Source of the DNA: DASSQJ01 sp963726295
GTDB lineage: Bacteria > Actinomycetota > Actinomycetes > Actinomycetales > Dermatophilaceae
Direction: 5' to 3'
Length of the DNA: 64,000 bases
NCBI GenBank assembly: GCA_963726295.1
Contig: CAVSBW010000002.1
Span: 248,001 to 312,000, forward strand
The notes below the pieces were generated by a model, which ran no database searches, had not been told where the DNA came from, and saw only the letters and a program-made list of their open reading frames with translations. Below are positions 16,947-26,400 of this stretch, in pieces; position 1 is the stretch's first letter, and each line of letters starts with the position of its first letter. Position numbers and translations under genes: made by a program.

Positions 16947-16965
16947 CCCGCCCGGAGCCTCCCGG

Positions 16966-18336
16966 TCAGTGCCCGCCCCCGATGGGGGTGGGCGCCGGCA
17001 GCCGCTCGCGCAGCAGTGCCACCACGGCTGCCCCCACGCCCGCCCCCACGAGCAGCGGCAGCGCGGCGTCCAGTGGGAAGAAGAACAGCATGATCAGCGC
17101 CGAGGCGACGGGACGGCGCAGCACCACCGTCGTGCCGGCCCCCGCGCCGGCCGCGACCACGACCGAGCCCGGGGCGCCCGGGAGCAGCGCCACGAGGAGC
17201 GCCGCAGCCGCCATCCCGAGGAAGGCGCCGGGGAAGATCTGGCCACCGAAGTAGCCGGTGGCCATCGAGGCCGCCGTCGCGACGACCTTGAGGGCCACGA
17301 GGACGAGGAGGGCACCGACGGTCCAGCTGCCGAGGTCGTCGATGAGCTCCTGCGCCTCGTGCTCGCCGGAGAAGAGCACCAGCGGCTGGACCAGCGCGGC
17401 GAGCCCGAGGACCAGTCCGCCGACCGCGGCCCGCGGGACCGGGTGAATCCGGCCGGCCAGCGCCCGGCTGGGCGGCACCGAGACGAGCAGCAGGGCGGCC
17501 GCGAGTGCGGCGGGCACCGCGGCCAGCGCCGACCAGGCCAGCGACGCCAGTGGCGAGGAGGTGATCGCGGGCAGCGCGTAGTGCGGCACGCCGCCCCCCG
17601 GCACGAGGAGCATCGCGTAGAAGCCGGTGACACCGGCGACCAGGCCAGGCCCGAGCAGCCGGGGTGCCCGTGAGGTGGCGGCGCGGTCCTCGATGCTGAG
17701 CACCGCCGCACCCAGCGGCCCGCCGAACAGGCCCGACAGGGCACCGACGCCGGAGATGACGACGGCCTCGCTCGACGACATCCGCAGCAGCAGGGCGATG
17801 CGCCCACCGAAGCCCATGGCGAGCGCGAGCAGCGGGGCCTCGGGGCCGAGGGAGGCGCCGGCGGTGAGCGAGACGATGCCGAGCAGGGTGGCCCGCAGGA
17901 TCCACGGCACGCTCTTCGGACCGCCCCCGGCCGGCTCGGGGGCCACGCCCTCCCGCTCGTCGCCGGGCTCGGCCGTGGCCCCCCGCGCCGCGTCTGCGGG
18001 TCCGGTGCCGCCCGCCTGGTCCGCCTCGACGGCGGCGTCGACGTCGGCGAGCACGTCGTCGAGGTCGTGGGGGCTGTCGCGGTCGTGACGCCCGCGGACC
18101 AGCCCCACGAGGAGGCCACCGAGCACGGTCGTCACGAGCAGGGCCGCCCCGAAGGGCAGCCAGTCCGCCAGCCGGGGCTCGTGGCCCTCCCACACCAGCG
18201 CGCGAAGATGGCGCACCAGCCAGAGGTAGACCCCCGCCAGCAGCCCGACCGGGATGCCGAGCACGGCCGCGAGGACGTAGGTCCTGGCCGTGGGCCCGAG
18301 CCGCGTCAGCGCGGCCGTGACATGACGGTCGGTCAT
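16966..18336 (-). CDS. ClC-family chloride channel/antiporter
   Basis: A 456-residue polytopic protein with the ClC fold. GASLGPEAPLLALAMG stands at the position of the GREGP selectivity motif and GYFGGQIFPGAFLG at the GxFxP motif. The first motif (GSGIP) is not clearly present, and a ~60-residue hydrophilic insert with Asp/Gly/Pro-rich sequence (residues ~95-155) sits in its place, between the second and third helices. It is therefore a divergent ClC, possibly with altered selectivity. No C-terminal CBS domains. Start at 18336 (MTDRHVT). Confidence 0.85.
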   Translation of the reverse strand: MTDRHVTAALTRLGPTARTYVLAAVLGIPVGLLAGVYLWLVRHLRALVWEGHEPRLADWLPFGAALLVTTVLGGLLVGLVRGRHDRDSPHDLDDVLADVDAAVEADQAGGTGPADAARGATAEPGDEREGVAPEPAGGGPKSVPWILRATLLGIVSLTAGASLGPEAPLLALAMGFGGRIALLLRMSSSEAVVISGVGALSGLFGGPLGAAVLSIEDRAATSRAPRLLGPGLVAGVTGFYAMLLVPGGGVPHYALPAITSSPLASLAWSALAAVPAALAAALLLVSVPPSRALAGRIHPVPRAAVGGLVLGLAALVQPLVLFSGEHEAQELIDDLGSWTVGALLVLVALKVVATAASMATGYFGGQIFPGAFLGMAAAALLVALLPGAPGSVVVAAGAGAGTTVVLRRPVASALIMLFFFPLDAALPLLVGAGVGAAVVALLRERLPAPTPIGGGH

Positions 18337-18382
18337 CGGGCCAGTGTGGCGAGGGCGACCACGGCCGCGCACCCGGACTCGC

Positions 18383-20440
18383 TCATCGCCCCGGCACGGC
18401 AGCGATGGCGACCCGCACGCCCCCCAGGTCGGTGCGGGTGGGGGGTCGGTCGAGGGCGTGCTCCTCCTCGGGGAAGCGCAGGTCGTCGACCGGCACCGGG
18501 TCGAGCCCCAGGCCCTCGATCGCCTCCGGCCCGTCGGCGGCGAGCACCACGAGCCGGTGTCCGCTCGACGCCGCGCCGGCCGCGACCTCGGCCACCACCT
18601 CGCGCAGCCGCGCCGGGTCCTTGCGCACCGCGGTGGTGGCGACGAAGGACGGCACCCCGCACATCCCGCGGACCACCTGCGGCCACTCGGCGGACGCCCG
18701 GCTGTCGACGCCCAGCACGACGTCGTCGGGCTCGAGCGCCGCGCACACGTCGTCGACCGCCGCCAGCGACCCGCGCTCGACCCCCACGCCCCGGAACGGC
18801 CACGTGGCCGCGACGGCCGGGAGCCCGAGACCCCCGACGAGCAGGACGGCGACGGCGGCCGGAGCCCAGCGACGGCCGGTTCCGCGGAGACGGCCCGCGG
18901 CCCAGCTCGCCGCGACGCAGGTGAGCACGACGACGAAGGGGAGCGCGATGAGCAGGCGGCGGTCCGCCCAGGGGTGGTCGGGCGTGATGCCGGGCCGCAA
19001 CAGGGTGAGGAGCGTGGACCCCGAGGCGACGACGAGTGCCGCGCCCCACGCCTCGAGCCGGCCGGCCCCCAGGCTCAGCAGCAGGCGACGCACGGCCAGG
19101 GCCAGGGCCACCAGCGCGACCACGAGCGCGACCCAGCCCACGTACCACGACAGCCAGTCGACGGTGTGCTCGGCGTAGGTGCGCCCCCCGTCGACGGGCA
19201 GTCCCTGACGCTGCTGCATCCCGGCGACGTAGCGGGCGCCGGGGTCGTTCGGGTCCTGACGGACGGTCATCCACCACGGCCGGGTCCACAGCACCAGCCC
19301 GGCGACGACGACGAGCCCGGCGACGACGTCCGGTGACCGCGCCACGACGGCACCCGGCAGCCGCCGACCCCGGCGCCAGAGCACGAGGCCACCCCACGAG
19401 ACACCCGCGACGACCGCGGTCATCGCGATGAGCGGGAGCAGGCTGGCGTGGACGTCGCCCAGGTACCGGTAGGACAGCGCCCCGGCGAGGGCGGCCGACA
19501 CGAGGATCCCGGCCCCGAGGCCGACGAGCGCCGACCGCACCCAGGTGCGCCCGAGCCCGGCGGCCACGGCGAGGACCGGCAGCAGGAGCATGGCCTCGCG
19601 CAGGGCGTCGACCCGGGCCAGCCCGGTCCCCCCGACCAGCAGGCCCCCGACGAGGGCCGCCCGCCGGGCCCGGGCCGTCTGCTCCTCGCCGGCCGCGAGG
19701 GTCAGCGCGAGCAGCCCCCCGAAGAGCGTCACCAGCGCGAGCTGCTCCGAGTAGGTGCCGCGGGCCACGTTGGCCACCGGGAAGAGCACCCCGGTCAGGC
19801 CGACGGCCGCCACCCCCCACCACGGCCCCGTGACCCGCGCCGCCAGGAGCCCGAGGAGCAGGAGCGCCACGGCCATGACGACCGCCGGCAGCAGCTGGGC
19901 CACCGCCGGTCCGCCGGCCCAGACACCGAAGCCGTACACCACCGCCGGCGCGAGGAGGAACTGCGGCTGCACGGCGGGGTCCTGGGGACTCCCCACCTGG
20001 TAGAAGGCGGCGCTGCCCACGATGACGTCGCCGCGCTCGAGGGAGGCCGGACCTCCGATGACGGACGGGTCGACGGGCACGACCCTCTGGTGGGCGGTCG
20101 CGAGGCTCACCGCCGCCTGGAGGTTGCTCGCGGCGTCGCGGCGCACGAGCACGTGCTCGGAGTGGGTCGCACCGGCGTAGACGGCGAAGGCCAGCGTGAG
20201 CCCGGCCATCGCGGCCGCCGCGCCCCGGCCGAGGTCGACACCGGGCAGGTGGCGCACACCCAGCGCCGCCACCGCGGCGGCCAGCACCGCGACCGGCCAC
20301 CCCACCCAGGGTGTCCACCACCCCACGGCCGCGAGCAGCCCGGCCACCGTCGTCGTGAGCACCAGCCAGAGCCCGGCACCGAGGGCCACCCGGGTCAGCA
20401 GCCCCCCGGCCCGCGCGGGCGGGGTCGCGGAGCCGGTCAC
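18383..20440 (-). CDS. Large GT-C-like integral membrane protein, function unknown
   Basis: A 685-residue protein with roughly 12-14 hydrophobic helices, a first extracytoplasmic loop after helices 1-3 and a ~130-residue hydrophilic C-terminal domain. The loop VRRDAASNLQAAVSLA (near residues 98-113), followed by an acidic-rich stretch, resembles the first-loop acidic motif of GT-C glycosyltransferases that use polyprenyl-phosphate sugars, but I cannot assign a family firmly. The late soluble segment has Rossmann-like strands (DDVVLGVDSRAS, HRLVVLAADGPEAIEGLG). The gene starts with GTG at 20440 and is monocistronic, divergent from the TIGR03089 gene. Confidence 0.8.
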   Translation of the reverse strand: MTGSATPPARAGGLLTRVALGAGLWLVLTTTVAGLLAAVGWWTPWVGWPVAVLAAAVAALGVRHLPGVDLGRGAAAAMAGLTLAFAVYAGATHSEHVLVRRDAASNLQAAVSLATAHQRVVPVDPSVIGGPASLERGDVIVGSAAFYQVGSPQDPAVQPQFLLAPAVVYGFGVWAGGPAVAQLLPAVVMAVALLLLGLLAARVTGPWWGVAAVGLTGVLFPVANVARGTYSEQLALVTLFGGLLALTLAAGEEQTARARRAALVGGLLVGGTGLARVDALREAMLLLPVLAVAAGLGRTWVRSALVGLGAGILVSAALAGALSYRYLGDVHASLLPLIAMTAVVAGVSWGGLVLWRRGRRLPGAVVARSPDVVAGLVVVAGLVLWTRPWWMTVRQDPNDPGARYVAGMQQRQGLPVDGGRTYAEHTVDWLSWYVGWVALVVALVALALAVRRLLLSLGAGRLEAWGAALVVASGSTLLTLLRPGITPDHPWADRRLLIALPFVVVLTCVAASWAAGRLRGTGRRWAPAAVAVLLVGGLGLPAVAATWPFRGVGVERGSLAAVDDVCAALEPDDVVLGVDSRASAEWPQVVRGMCGVPSFVATTAVRKDPARLREVVAEVAAGAASSGHRLVVLAADGPEAIEGLGLDPVPVDDLRFPEEEHALDRPPTRTDLGGVRVAIAAVPGR

Positions 20441-20551
20441 GCTCTGCGCACCTCGGCGTCACGGACCGCGGCGGCGGCCCGGGCCCGGTGTGCGCGCATG
20501 CGCGGAGCCTAGTTGCCCGGCCCGGGGCGGCCCGGCACCCACCGCGCCGGG

Positions 20552-20557
20552 TAGGTT
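20552..20557 (+). promoter_or_regulatory. Leaderless-type -10 for the TIGR03089 gene
   Basis: TAGGTT ends 7 nt before the A of the ATG at 20564, with no Shine-Dalgarno between. Confidence 0.55.
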
Positions 20558-20563
20558 CGCGGG

Positions 20564-21274
20564 ATGTCGACGCCTCCCGCGGACGTCACCGCCCTCCTCG
20601 CCTCGATGCTGGCCTCCGACCCGGGGCGGCCGCGCATCACGGTCTACGACGACACCGGCGGGGCGACGCACGGCGAGCGGGTCGAGCTCTCCGCCCGGGT
20701 GGTCGCCAACTGGGTCGCCAAGGCGGCCAACCTCCTCCAGGACGACCTCGATGCCGGACCCGGTGTGGTCGTCGTCCTCGACCTCCCGGCGCACTGGCGC
20801 ACGGTGTACTGGGCGCTGGCCGCCTGGTCGGTGGGGGCGACTGTCGACCTGCGCACGGACACCGACGGCGACGTGGTCGTCACCGATGACCCCGCCCACG
20901 CCGACGCGGCGCCGGCCGCGGTCGTCGTGACCCTGGCCGCCCTGGCCCGGTCGGCGCCCTCCCCCGTGCCGTCCGGCGCCGTGGACGAGGCCCGTGAGCT
21001 GGCCACGCACGGAGACGTCTTCGCAGCGTGGGACTCCCCCGGGCCGGGCGACCCCGCGGTCCTGGAGCCGGAGGGCGCCACGACGTTCGCCGACCTCGTC
21101 CCCGAAGGGGCACCGGGTCGGTGGCACACCGACACCGAGGACGCGGGCCTGTTCCTCCGTACCGTGCTCGCGGCCTGGGCGGCCGACGGCTCGGTGGTCC
21201 TCACCCGCGGCGCGCCGGACCCCGACACCCTCGACCGGCGCCTCGCGAGCGAGGGCGTCACTGGAACGCGCTGA
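20564..21274 (+). CDS. TIGR03089-family protein (truncated AMP-binding-like)
   Basis: A 236-residue protein resembling the N-terminal part of acyl-adenylate-forming enzymes (YDDTGGATHGERVELSAR near residue 27, VVVVLDLPAHWRTVYWALAAW near 70) but lacking the ATP-binding P-loop and the C-terminal domain. Such proteins are an actinobacterial family (TIGR03089) often found near cpsA-type LCP genes and have no established activity. Enzymatic function is unlikely without the missing domains. The leaderless -10 at 20552 fixes the start. Convergent with the peptidoglycan-binding hydrolase gene. Confidence 0.85.
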   Translation: MSTPPADVTALLASMLASDPGRPRITVYDDTGGATHGERVELSARVVANWVAKAANLLQDDLDAGPGVVVVLDLPAHWRTVYWALAAWSVGATVDLRTDTDGDVVVTDDPAHADAAPAAVVVTLAALARSAPSPVPSGAVDEARELATHGDVFAAWDSPGPGDPAVLEPEGATTFADLVPEGAPGRWHTDTEDAGLFLRTVLAAWAADGSVVLTRGAPDPDTLDRRLASEGVTGTR

Positions 21275-21316
21275 GGCTCCACGGCCTCACGCCCGCACTG
21301 ACGCCCGGCCTGCGGG

Positions 21317-23224
21317 TCAGCGGGCGGCGATCGCCTTCCACGTGACCGTGCCGACGACACCGGTCTGGGTGAGCTTGGCCGACTTCTGGAACGCCTTGAC
21401 CCGCGCCTCGGTGAGCGGACCGAACCGGCCGTCGACGACGAGGCCCCCGAGCGCCCGTTGCAGGGCCTTGACGGCCTCGCCGCTCGAGCCGCGCCGCAGG
21501 ACCACACCCCAGTACTTCTCGGTCGGGTTCGACGACGTCGCCAGCGCGTCCCAGGTCGCGCGGTCGACGACCCCGGTGACGGACAGACGGGCCGAGCGCT
21601 GGAAGGTCTTGACCCGGGCCTCGGTGAGCGGGCCGTACGACCCGTCGACGGCCAGGCCACCGAGGGCCTTCTGCAGCACCCGCACCGCGGTGCCGCGCGC
21701 GCCTCGACGCAGCGTGGTGTTGCGGTAGGCGCTCAGCTCGCCCGTCGTGCTCGACGAGGAGGACGACGTGGAGGAGCTCGAGGAGCCGGAGCTCGACGAG
21801 CCGCTCGAGCCGGTCGAGGTGGTGGTGCCACCCATGAGGGCCTTCCACGTGCGGGAGTCCACGACACCGGTGACGGCCAGGCCCTTGCTCTTCTGGTACG
21901 CCTTGACCCGCGCCAGGGTGAGCGGCCCGAAGGAGCCGTCGACCGTCAGGCCGCCGATCGCCTTCTGCATCGCCCTGACCGCGTCACCGCGCGACCACAG
22001 CCGCAGCGTGACCCCGGAGTACTTCGAGAGCGGGCTGCTGCTCGACGACGACGACGTCGACGACGACGACGCCGTGGTGCCACCCATGAGGGCCTTCCAC
22101 GTGCGGGAGTCCACGACACCGGTGACGGCCAGGCCCTTGCTCTTCTGGTACGCCTTGACCCGCGCCAGGGTGAGCGGCCCGAACGAGCCGTCGACCGTCA
22201 GGCCGCCGATCGCCTTCTGCATCGCCCTGACCGCGTCACCGCGCGACCACAGCCGCAGCGTGACCCCGGAGTACTTCGAGAGCGGGTTGCTGCTCGACGA
22301 CGTGGTGGTCGAGCCGGACGACGACCCCGAGGTCGACGACGAGCCGCCCGAGGAGCCCTTCGCCGGCACCTTGCCGAGGGCGATCATCCTCGCCCAGGTC
22401 GCGTCGTCGGCGACCTTGGTCACCGCGACGCCGTTCTTGGACTGCCACGTGCCGAGGGCGGCCGCGGTGAGCGGGCCGAACCGGCCGTCGGGCTCGGCGC
22501 CGATGACCTTCTGCAGGGTGACGACCGCGGAGCCGCTGCTGCCCTGGGTGAGGTACGGGTAGCCGCTCTTGGTGGTGGCCGAGGGCGCCGCCGGGGTGCT
22601 GGACAGGGGGCCGCTCAGGTAGCTCGTCAGGGCCCGGCCGGTCCACCACGAGGTGCGGGCGTAGGCGCCGTCCCAGGTGAACGAGAAGTGGATGTGGTCG
22701 GTGTGCGGCGAGCTGCCGTAGTAGGGCTTCCACGCCATCCCCGGGTCCCAGGCGTTCCACTGCTGCCGGTTCCAGATGATGTAGTTGATGCCGAAGCGGC
22801 GCGCCATCGCGCCCGGGCGCCCGGAGCTGTCCTTGCCGGAGAGCCACCGGGTCAGCGCGTCGCCGAGGGCGCGCTGCGCCGGGTCGTTGGCGTTGAGCAT
22901 CCAGTCCAGCGCGCGGCCCTCGCCGTGCTCGGCGGCGCAGGTACGCAGGGTCCCGTACGTGTGCGACCCGTAGGTCGCGTTGAGGAGCTTGGCGAACGCG
23001 AGCACCCCGGGCTGGGTCTCGGTGAGGCACCGGGTGCCCTTCTGGTACGGGGTGAGGACGTCGAGGGCGTTCGGCAGCGGCTGCGACGGCTTCGGGTACG
23101 ACACGGCCGCCTCGGCGGTGCCACCGACGAACGGCAGCATGACCACCGAGGCCGAGATGGCTCCGACGGTGCGGGCGACCCGGCGCTCCCGGAGGTTGGG
23201 GGCGTGGGGCAGGGGAAGGGACAC
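21317..23224 (-). CDS. Secreted M15-like peptidase with five peptidoglycan-binding modules
   Basis: A 635-residue exported protein. Signal peptide residues ~15-40 end at GTAEAA. Residues ~45-200 look like a LAS-type zinc peptidase: AEHGEGRALDW (His100, Asp108) and HTDHIHFSF (His174, His177, His179). This fold cleaves peptidoglycan stem peptides. Five PG_binding_1 modules follow (~215-275, 315-385, 400-470, 505-565, 570-635), joined by Ser/Thr/Gly linkers. Modules 2 and 3 are almost identical, including at DNA level (21822-22302). The GTG at 23224 is chosen because GAGGAG lies 7 nt upstream and the signal peptide follows. The upstream region holds MtrA-like repeats. Confidence 0.88.
   Translation of the reverse strand: MSLPLPHAPNLRERRVARTVGAISASVVMLPFVGGTAEAAVSYPKPSQPLPNALDVLTPYQKGTRCLTETQPGVLAFAKLLNATYGSHTYGTLRTCAAEHGEGRALDWMLNANDPAQRALGDALTRWLSGKDSSGRPGAMARRFGINYIIWNRQQWNAWDPGMAWKPYYGSSPHTDHIHFSFTWDGAYARTSWWTGRALTSYLSGPLSSTPAAPSATTKSGYPYLTQGSSGSAVVTLQKVIGAEPDGRFGPLTAAALGTWQSKNGVAVTKVADDATWARMIALGKVPAKGSSGGSSSTSGSSSGSTTTSSSSNPLSKYSGVTLRLWSRGDAVRAMQKAIGGLTVDGSFGPLTLARVKAYQKSKGLAVTGVVDSRTWKALMGGTTASSSSTSSSSSSSPLSKYSGVTLRLWSRGDAVRAMQKAIGGLTVDGSFGPLTLARVKAYQKSKGLAVTGVVDSRTWKALMGGTTTSTGSSGSSSSGSSSSSTSSSSSSTTGELSAYRNTTLRRGARGTAVRVLQKALGGLAVDGSYGPLTEARVKTFQRSARLSVTGVVDRATWDALATSSNPTEKYWGVVLRRGSSGEAVKALQRALGGLVVDGRFGPLTEARVKAFQKSAKLTQTGVVGTVTWKAIAAR
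21822..22302 (-). repeat. Near-identical tandem 229-bp duplication inside the peptidase gene
   Basis: Copies 21822-22050 and 22074-22302 lie 252 bp apart, start to start (84 codons). By eye they differ at only about two bases: gaagg/gaacg near 21937 versus 22189, and gggct/gggtt near 22033 versus 22285. Each encodes one peptidoglycan-binding module. Such identity indicates recent duplication or ongoing gene conversion. Confidence 0.9.
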
Positions 23225-23279
23225 GAGTGGGCTCCTCGACGAGCGTCCTGGCAGGGGGTCAGACGCGCTCGGCATCCTC

Positions 23280-23306
23280 GTCACAGACGTCACATCCGTC
23301 ACCGCA
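23280..23306. promoter_or_regulatory. Three 9-bp direct repeats resembling MtrA boxes
   Basis: On the plus strand GTCACAGAC, GTCACATCC and GTCACCGCA follow each other with exact 9-bp phasing, 56-82 bp upstream of the GTG of the peptidase gene. MtrA of actinobacteria recognises two loosely conserved 9-bp direct repeats of the GTCACAgcg type and controls wall hydrolase genes. A further TGTAAT (-10-like, minus strand) lies at 23373-23368. Confidence 0.5.
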
Positions 23307-23434
23307 GGATCACCGGGCACACCCGTTCTCTCACTGGTGACCGAGGTGCCGCAAGTCGTTCGCCCGAATTACAGACGTGTACTTAGCGCAGTCCGGCCGA
23401 ACGGACGACACCGCAGGTCACCGGGGTCGCGAGA

Positions 23435-23455
23435 CCGGCTGCGGGGAGCAGTCGG
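23435..23455 (-). terminator. Hairpin after the amidase-SpoIID-CWB2 gene
   Basis: Arms CCGGCTGC (23435-23442) and GCAGTCGG (23448-23455) pair over 8 positions with one imperfect pair and a 5-nt loop, 7 nt beyond the stop codon of the gene at 23462. No T-tract. Candidate terminator separating it from the peptidase gene downstream. Confidence 0.4.
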
Positions 23456-23461
23456 CCGCCG

Positions 23462-26400
23462 TCAGGACCGCATCGCCAGGACCGCGACGGACACCCGCAC
23501 GGTCGACGTGCTGCCGACGACGAGCACGCGGCCGATGTCGCTGGAGTGCTGCAGCACGTAGCGGGTCTGCGCGGGCAGCGCGCTCGGTGTGACGTACAGC
23601 GTCATGTGCCCGAGGCTGGCCGCCGCGAGGGCGCTGGAGAGCACGGCGTCGTCACCCCCGACCAGCGTGGCCCGCGTCGCGCTGGGCAGCATCGGACGGT
23701 AGAACGTGGCCACGTTGGCGGCCACGGAGTACCGGCTCGACCCGTCGATGCGGTCGACGGCACCGACCTGTGCCCGCAGCGCGTCCTCCACACCGGTCGA
23801 CACCGAGGTGGTGTTGCCGACGACCCGCACGGCTCCGACCCCGAGCGCACCGAGAGCGCTGGACACCGACGAGGGCACCGCGCCGGACTTGGTGAGGAGC
23901 ACCGGCTCGCCGAGCCGTCCGGACGGGCCACCGGCGCCGATGGCGTCGGCCAGGGTGGACCCCGAGGCGACGACCGCGGCGGACACGGGGTGCACCTTCG
24001 CGATCCGACGGGCGACGGCCGCCGACAGGGCGTAGCGGTCGGCTCCGGTCACCCGCGTCACCGACAGCCCCCTGGCCCGCAGCTGGTCCACGACGGTCGA
24101 GGAGACGAGCGCGGGTCCGCCGACGACGACGGCCGACCTGAGGGTGCCGGAGCGACGCGACAGCTCGGTCCGCGTCGAGCTCGGCAGGCCCGAGGCCTTG
24201 GTGAGGAGCAGCGGTGCCTTGAGCGCCTGGGCCAGCGGACCGGTCACCGCGGCCGCCGAGCGGGCCCGGTCCTCGCCGCTGGCGATGACGACGGTCGTCG
24301 CCGAGGTCCGGTTGATGCGGGCGACGGCGGCGGCGACCGCGTAGGGCGTGCTCCCGCTGTACCGCGTCACGGGCCGCCGCACGTACGAGGACTTCAGGCC
24401 GAGGCGCGAGGCGAAGGTGGCGCCGGAGATGCTCGCGGTCGTGCCGTCCGCGGACGTCGCGGTGGCCGTCGCCACCGCGCCGGACCGGTAGCGCGCCGAG
24501 AGGTCGAGCCGCGCGACGTCCGGGAGACCGAAGGCGCCCGCGAGCGCGCTCGTGGCCGGCCGGGTCAGCCACCGGCGGTTGGGGTTGCTCGACTTCAGGC
24601 TCCACGGGTCGTCGACGCTGCGCAGGTACGGCAGGGCCGAGGACCAGACGTCCTCGCTGTTCTGGGTCCGCCCCCCGCTCGACGACGAGTACACCGACGA
24701 GATGATCGACCCGGCGTACGTCACCACGTAGCCGGTCGTGCTCGAGCCGGTCGCCCGGACCGCGGACCGCCAGGCCGCCCACTGGGTCTGTTCGGCGCCG
24801 GTGGGGTACCCCCCGAACACCTGGCTCTGGGTCGTGTCGTAGACGTGGCACGCGCAGCCCGACTTCAGGCCGGCCTCGTAGGCGGAGACGGCGAAGCCCC
24901 GCGCCGCGGCCGCCTGGGCCTGGAGGGACGCGGCCGGCCAGGACCACGGCACCTCGCGCACGTAGTCGAGGTACTGGTCGTGGATGCGCACCCGGGCCAC
25001 GGCCTCGAGGGTGGAGGCACCCGCGGTCGGGATGAGTCGGAGGTAGCCGTCGCGGTAGGACGTGCCCCCCACGTCGAGCAGGGTCTTGTCGTCGTCCCAC
25101 GTCACGGAGGCGGTGCGACCGGTGAGGGTCGTCGTCGGCGAGCAGGCGGCACAGGTGACGGTGACGCCGGTGCCGGACCGGGTGACCTTCGCCGTGGCTC
25201 CCGGGGCCGCGGTCATCGCGGAGCCGCCCGCCGTGACCCGCATGCCCCGGCTCCCGGCCGCCAGTGCGGTGACCTTGACCGTGACCGACCCCGCACCGTG
25301 GAGGAGGTTGACGTTGAGGACCTGCCGGTCGTCCACGGCCGTGTAGTCGGTGCCCCGGTAGTAGTAGCCGAGGATGTCGGCGGCGCTGCGGCCGCTCCTG
25401 GCCATCTCGAGTGCGCCGTACTGGCTCATGCCCACGCCGTGCCCGAAGCCGGCACCGGAGAGCGTCCAGGTGGAGGAGGGCGGGGCCGCGGCCGCCGTCG
25501 TGGCGCCCTGGTACTGCCGGGCGCGTACCCGGATGGTCGGGAGCTGCGCGTACATCTGGTCACCGGGGCACGACGTCGAGTTGAGGTCGCGGTGGCCGAT
25601 GACCGTCTTCATCGTCCCCTTGCCGTCGATCACGGTGGTGCCGGCCGGGTCGATGCCGGTGAGGCCGAGCTTCCACGCGATGAGCTTGGCGAGCGACGTC
25701 GTCACCGCCGAGGGCACCGCGGCCGTCGTGAAGTCGCCGAGCACCGAGGCCCCGAACGTCTGGCTGTTGTAGCCGCCGGCCTGGGCGCCCACCATCGGCT
25801 TGGCCACGCCGCCCCAGCGCCCCTCCCAGGTGCGGCCGTAGCGGTCGAGCAGGAAGTTGTACCCGATGTCGCCCCACCCACGGCTGAGCGTGTGGAAGAT
25901 GTAGATGCCGCGGATGATGCTCGGCACGTCGGCAGCGGTGTAGGAGTTGGACCCCGCCGTGTGGTGGATGACCGCCGACCGGATCCTCCCCTCGGCCACG
26001 ATCGCCCTGCGGATGCTCTCGTCGGCGCCCCAGTCCGCACGGGTGTAGATCGTCGGCTTGGTGGCCGTGGCCGACGCGGAGCCGGCCGGCGTGGCCGCCA
26101 CCTGCTCGTCGGCGGGGGTGACGGTGGCGTCGACGACGTCGAGTCGCGCCGCGCGGGCACGGGCGGCGGAACCGCCCACGACCCGCACCTGCACCGCGTC
26201 GGCCGTCGTGATGTAGGGGGCGGTCCCCCCGCGGGAGGCGAGGTCGGCCTCCGAGCCGGGGTCGGGCCCCTCGGTCGGGTCGACGTCCAGCCTCTCCCAG
26301 TCCCCCCAGGCACTCCCCCGTCGCTCGCGCACCTCGACCGCCGCGGTGCTCGACAGGTCGCCGTGCGGCCAGGACACCCCGATGACGCGGGGTCCGCCCT

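Noticed and set aside
21822..22302. Tandem repeats as a possible CRISPR array
   Set aside because: Only two long in-frame copies encoding a protein domain, with no short repeat-spacer structure.
23225..23461. c-di-AMP (ydaO-type) riboswitch before the peptidase gene, as seen at some actinobacterial wall hydrolases
   Set aside because: None of the conserved riboswitch sequence blocks could be found in this leader or in 26636-26849.
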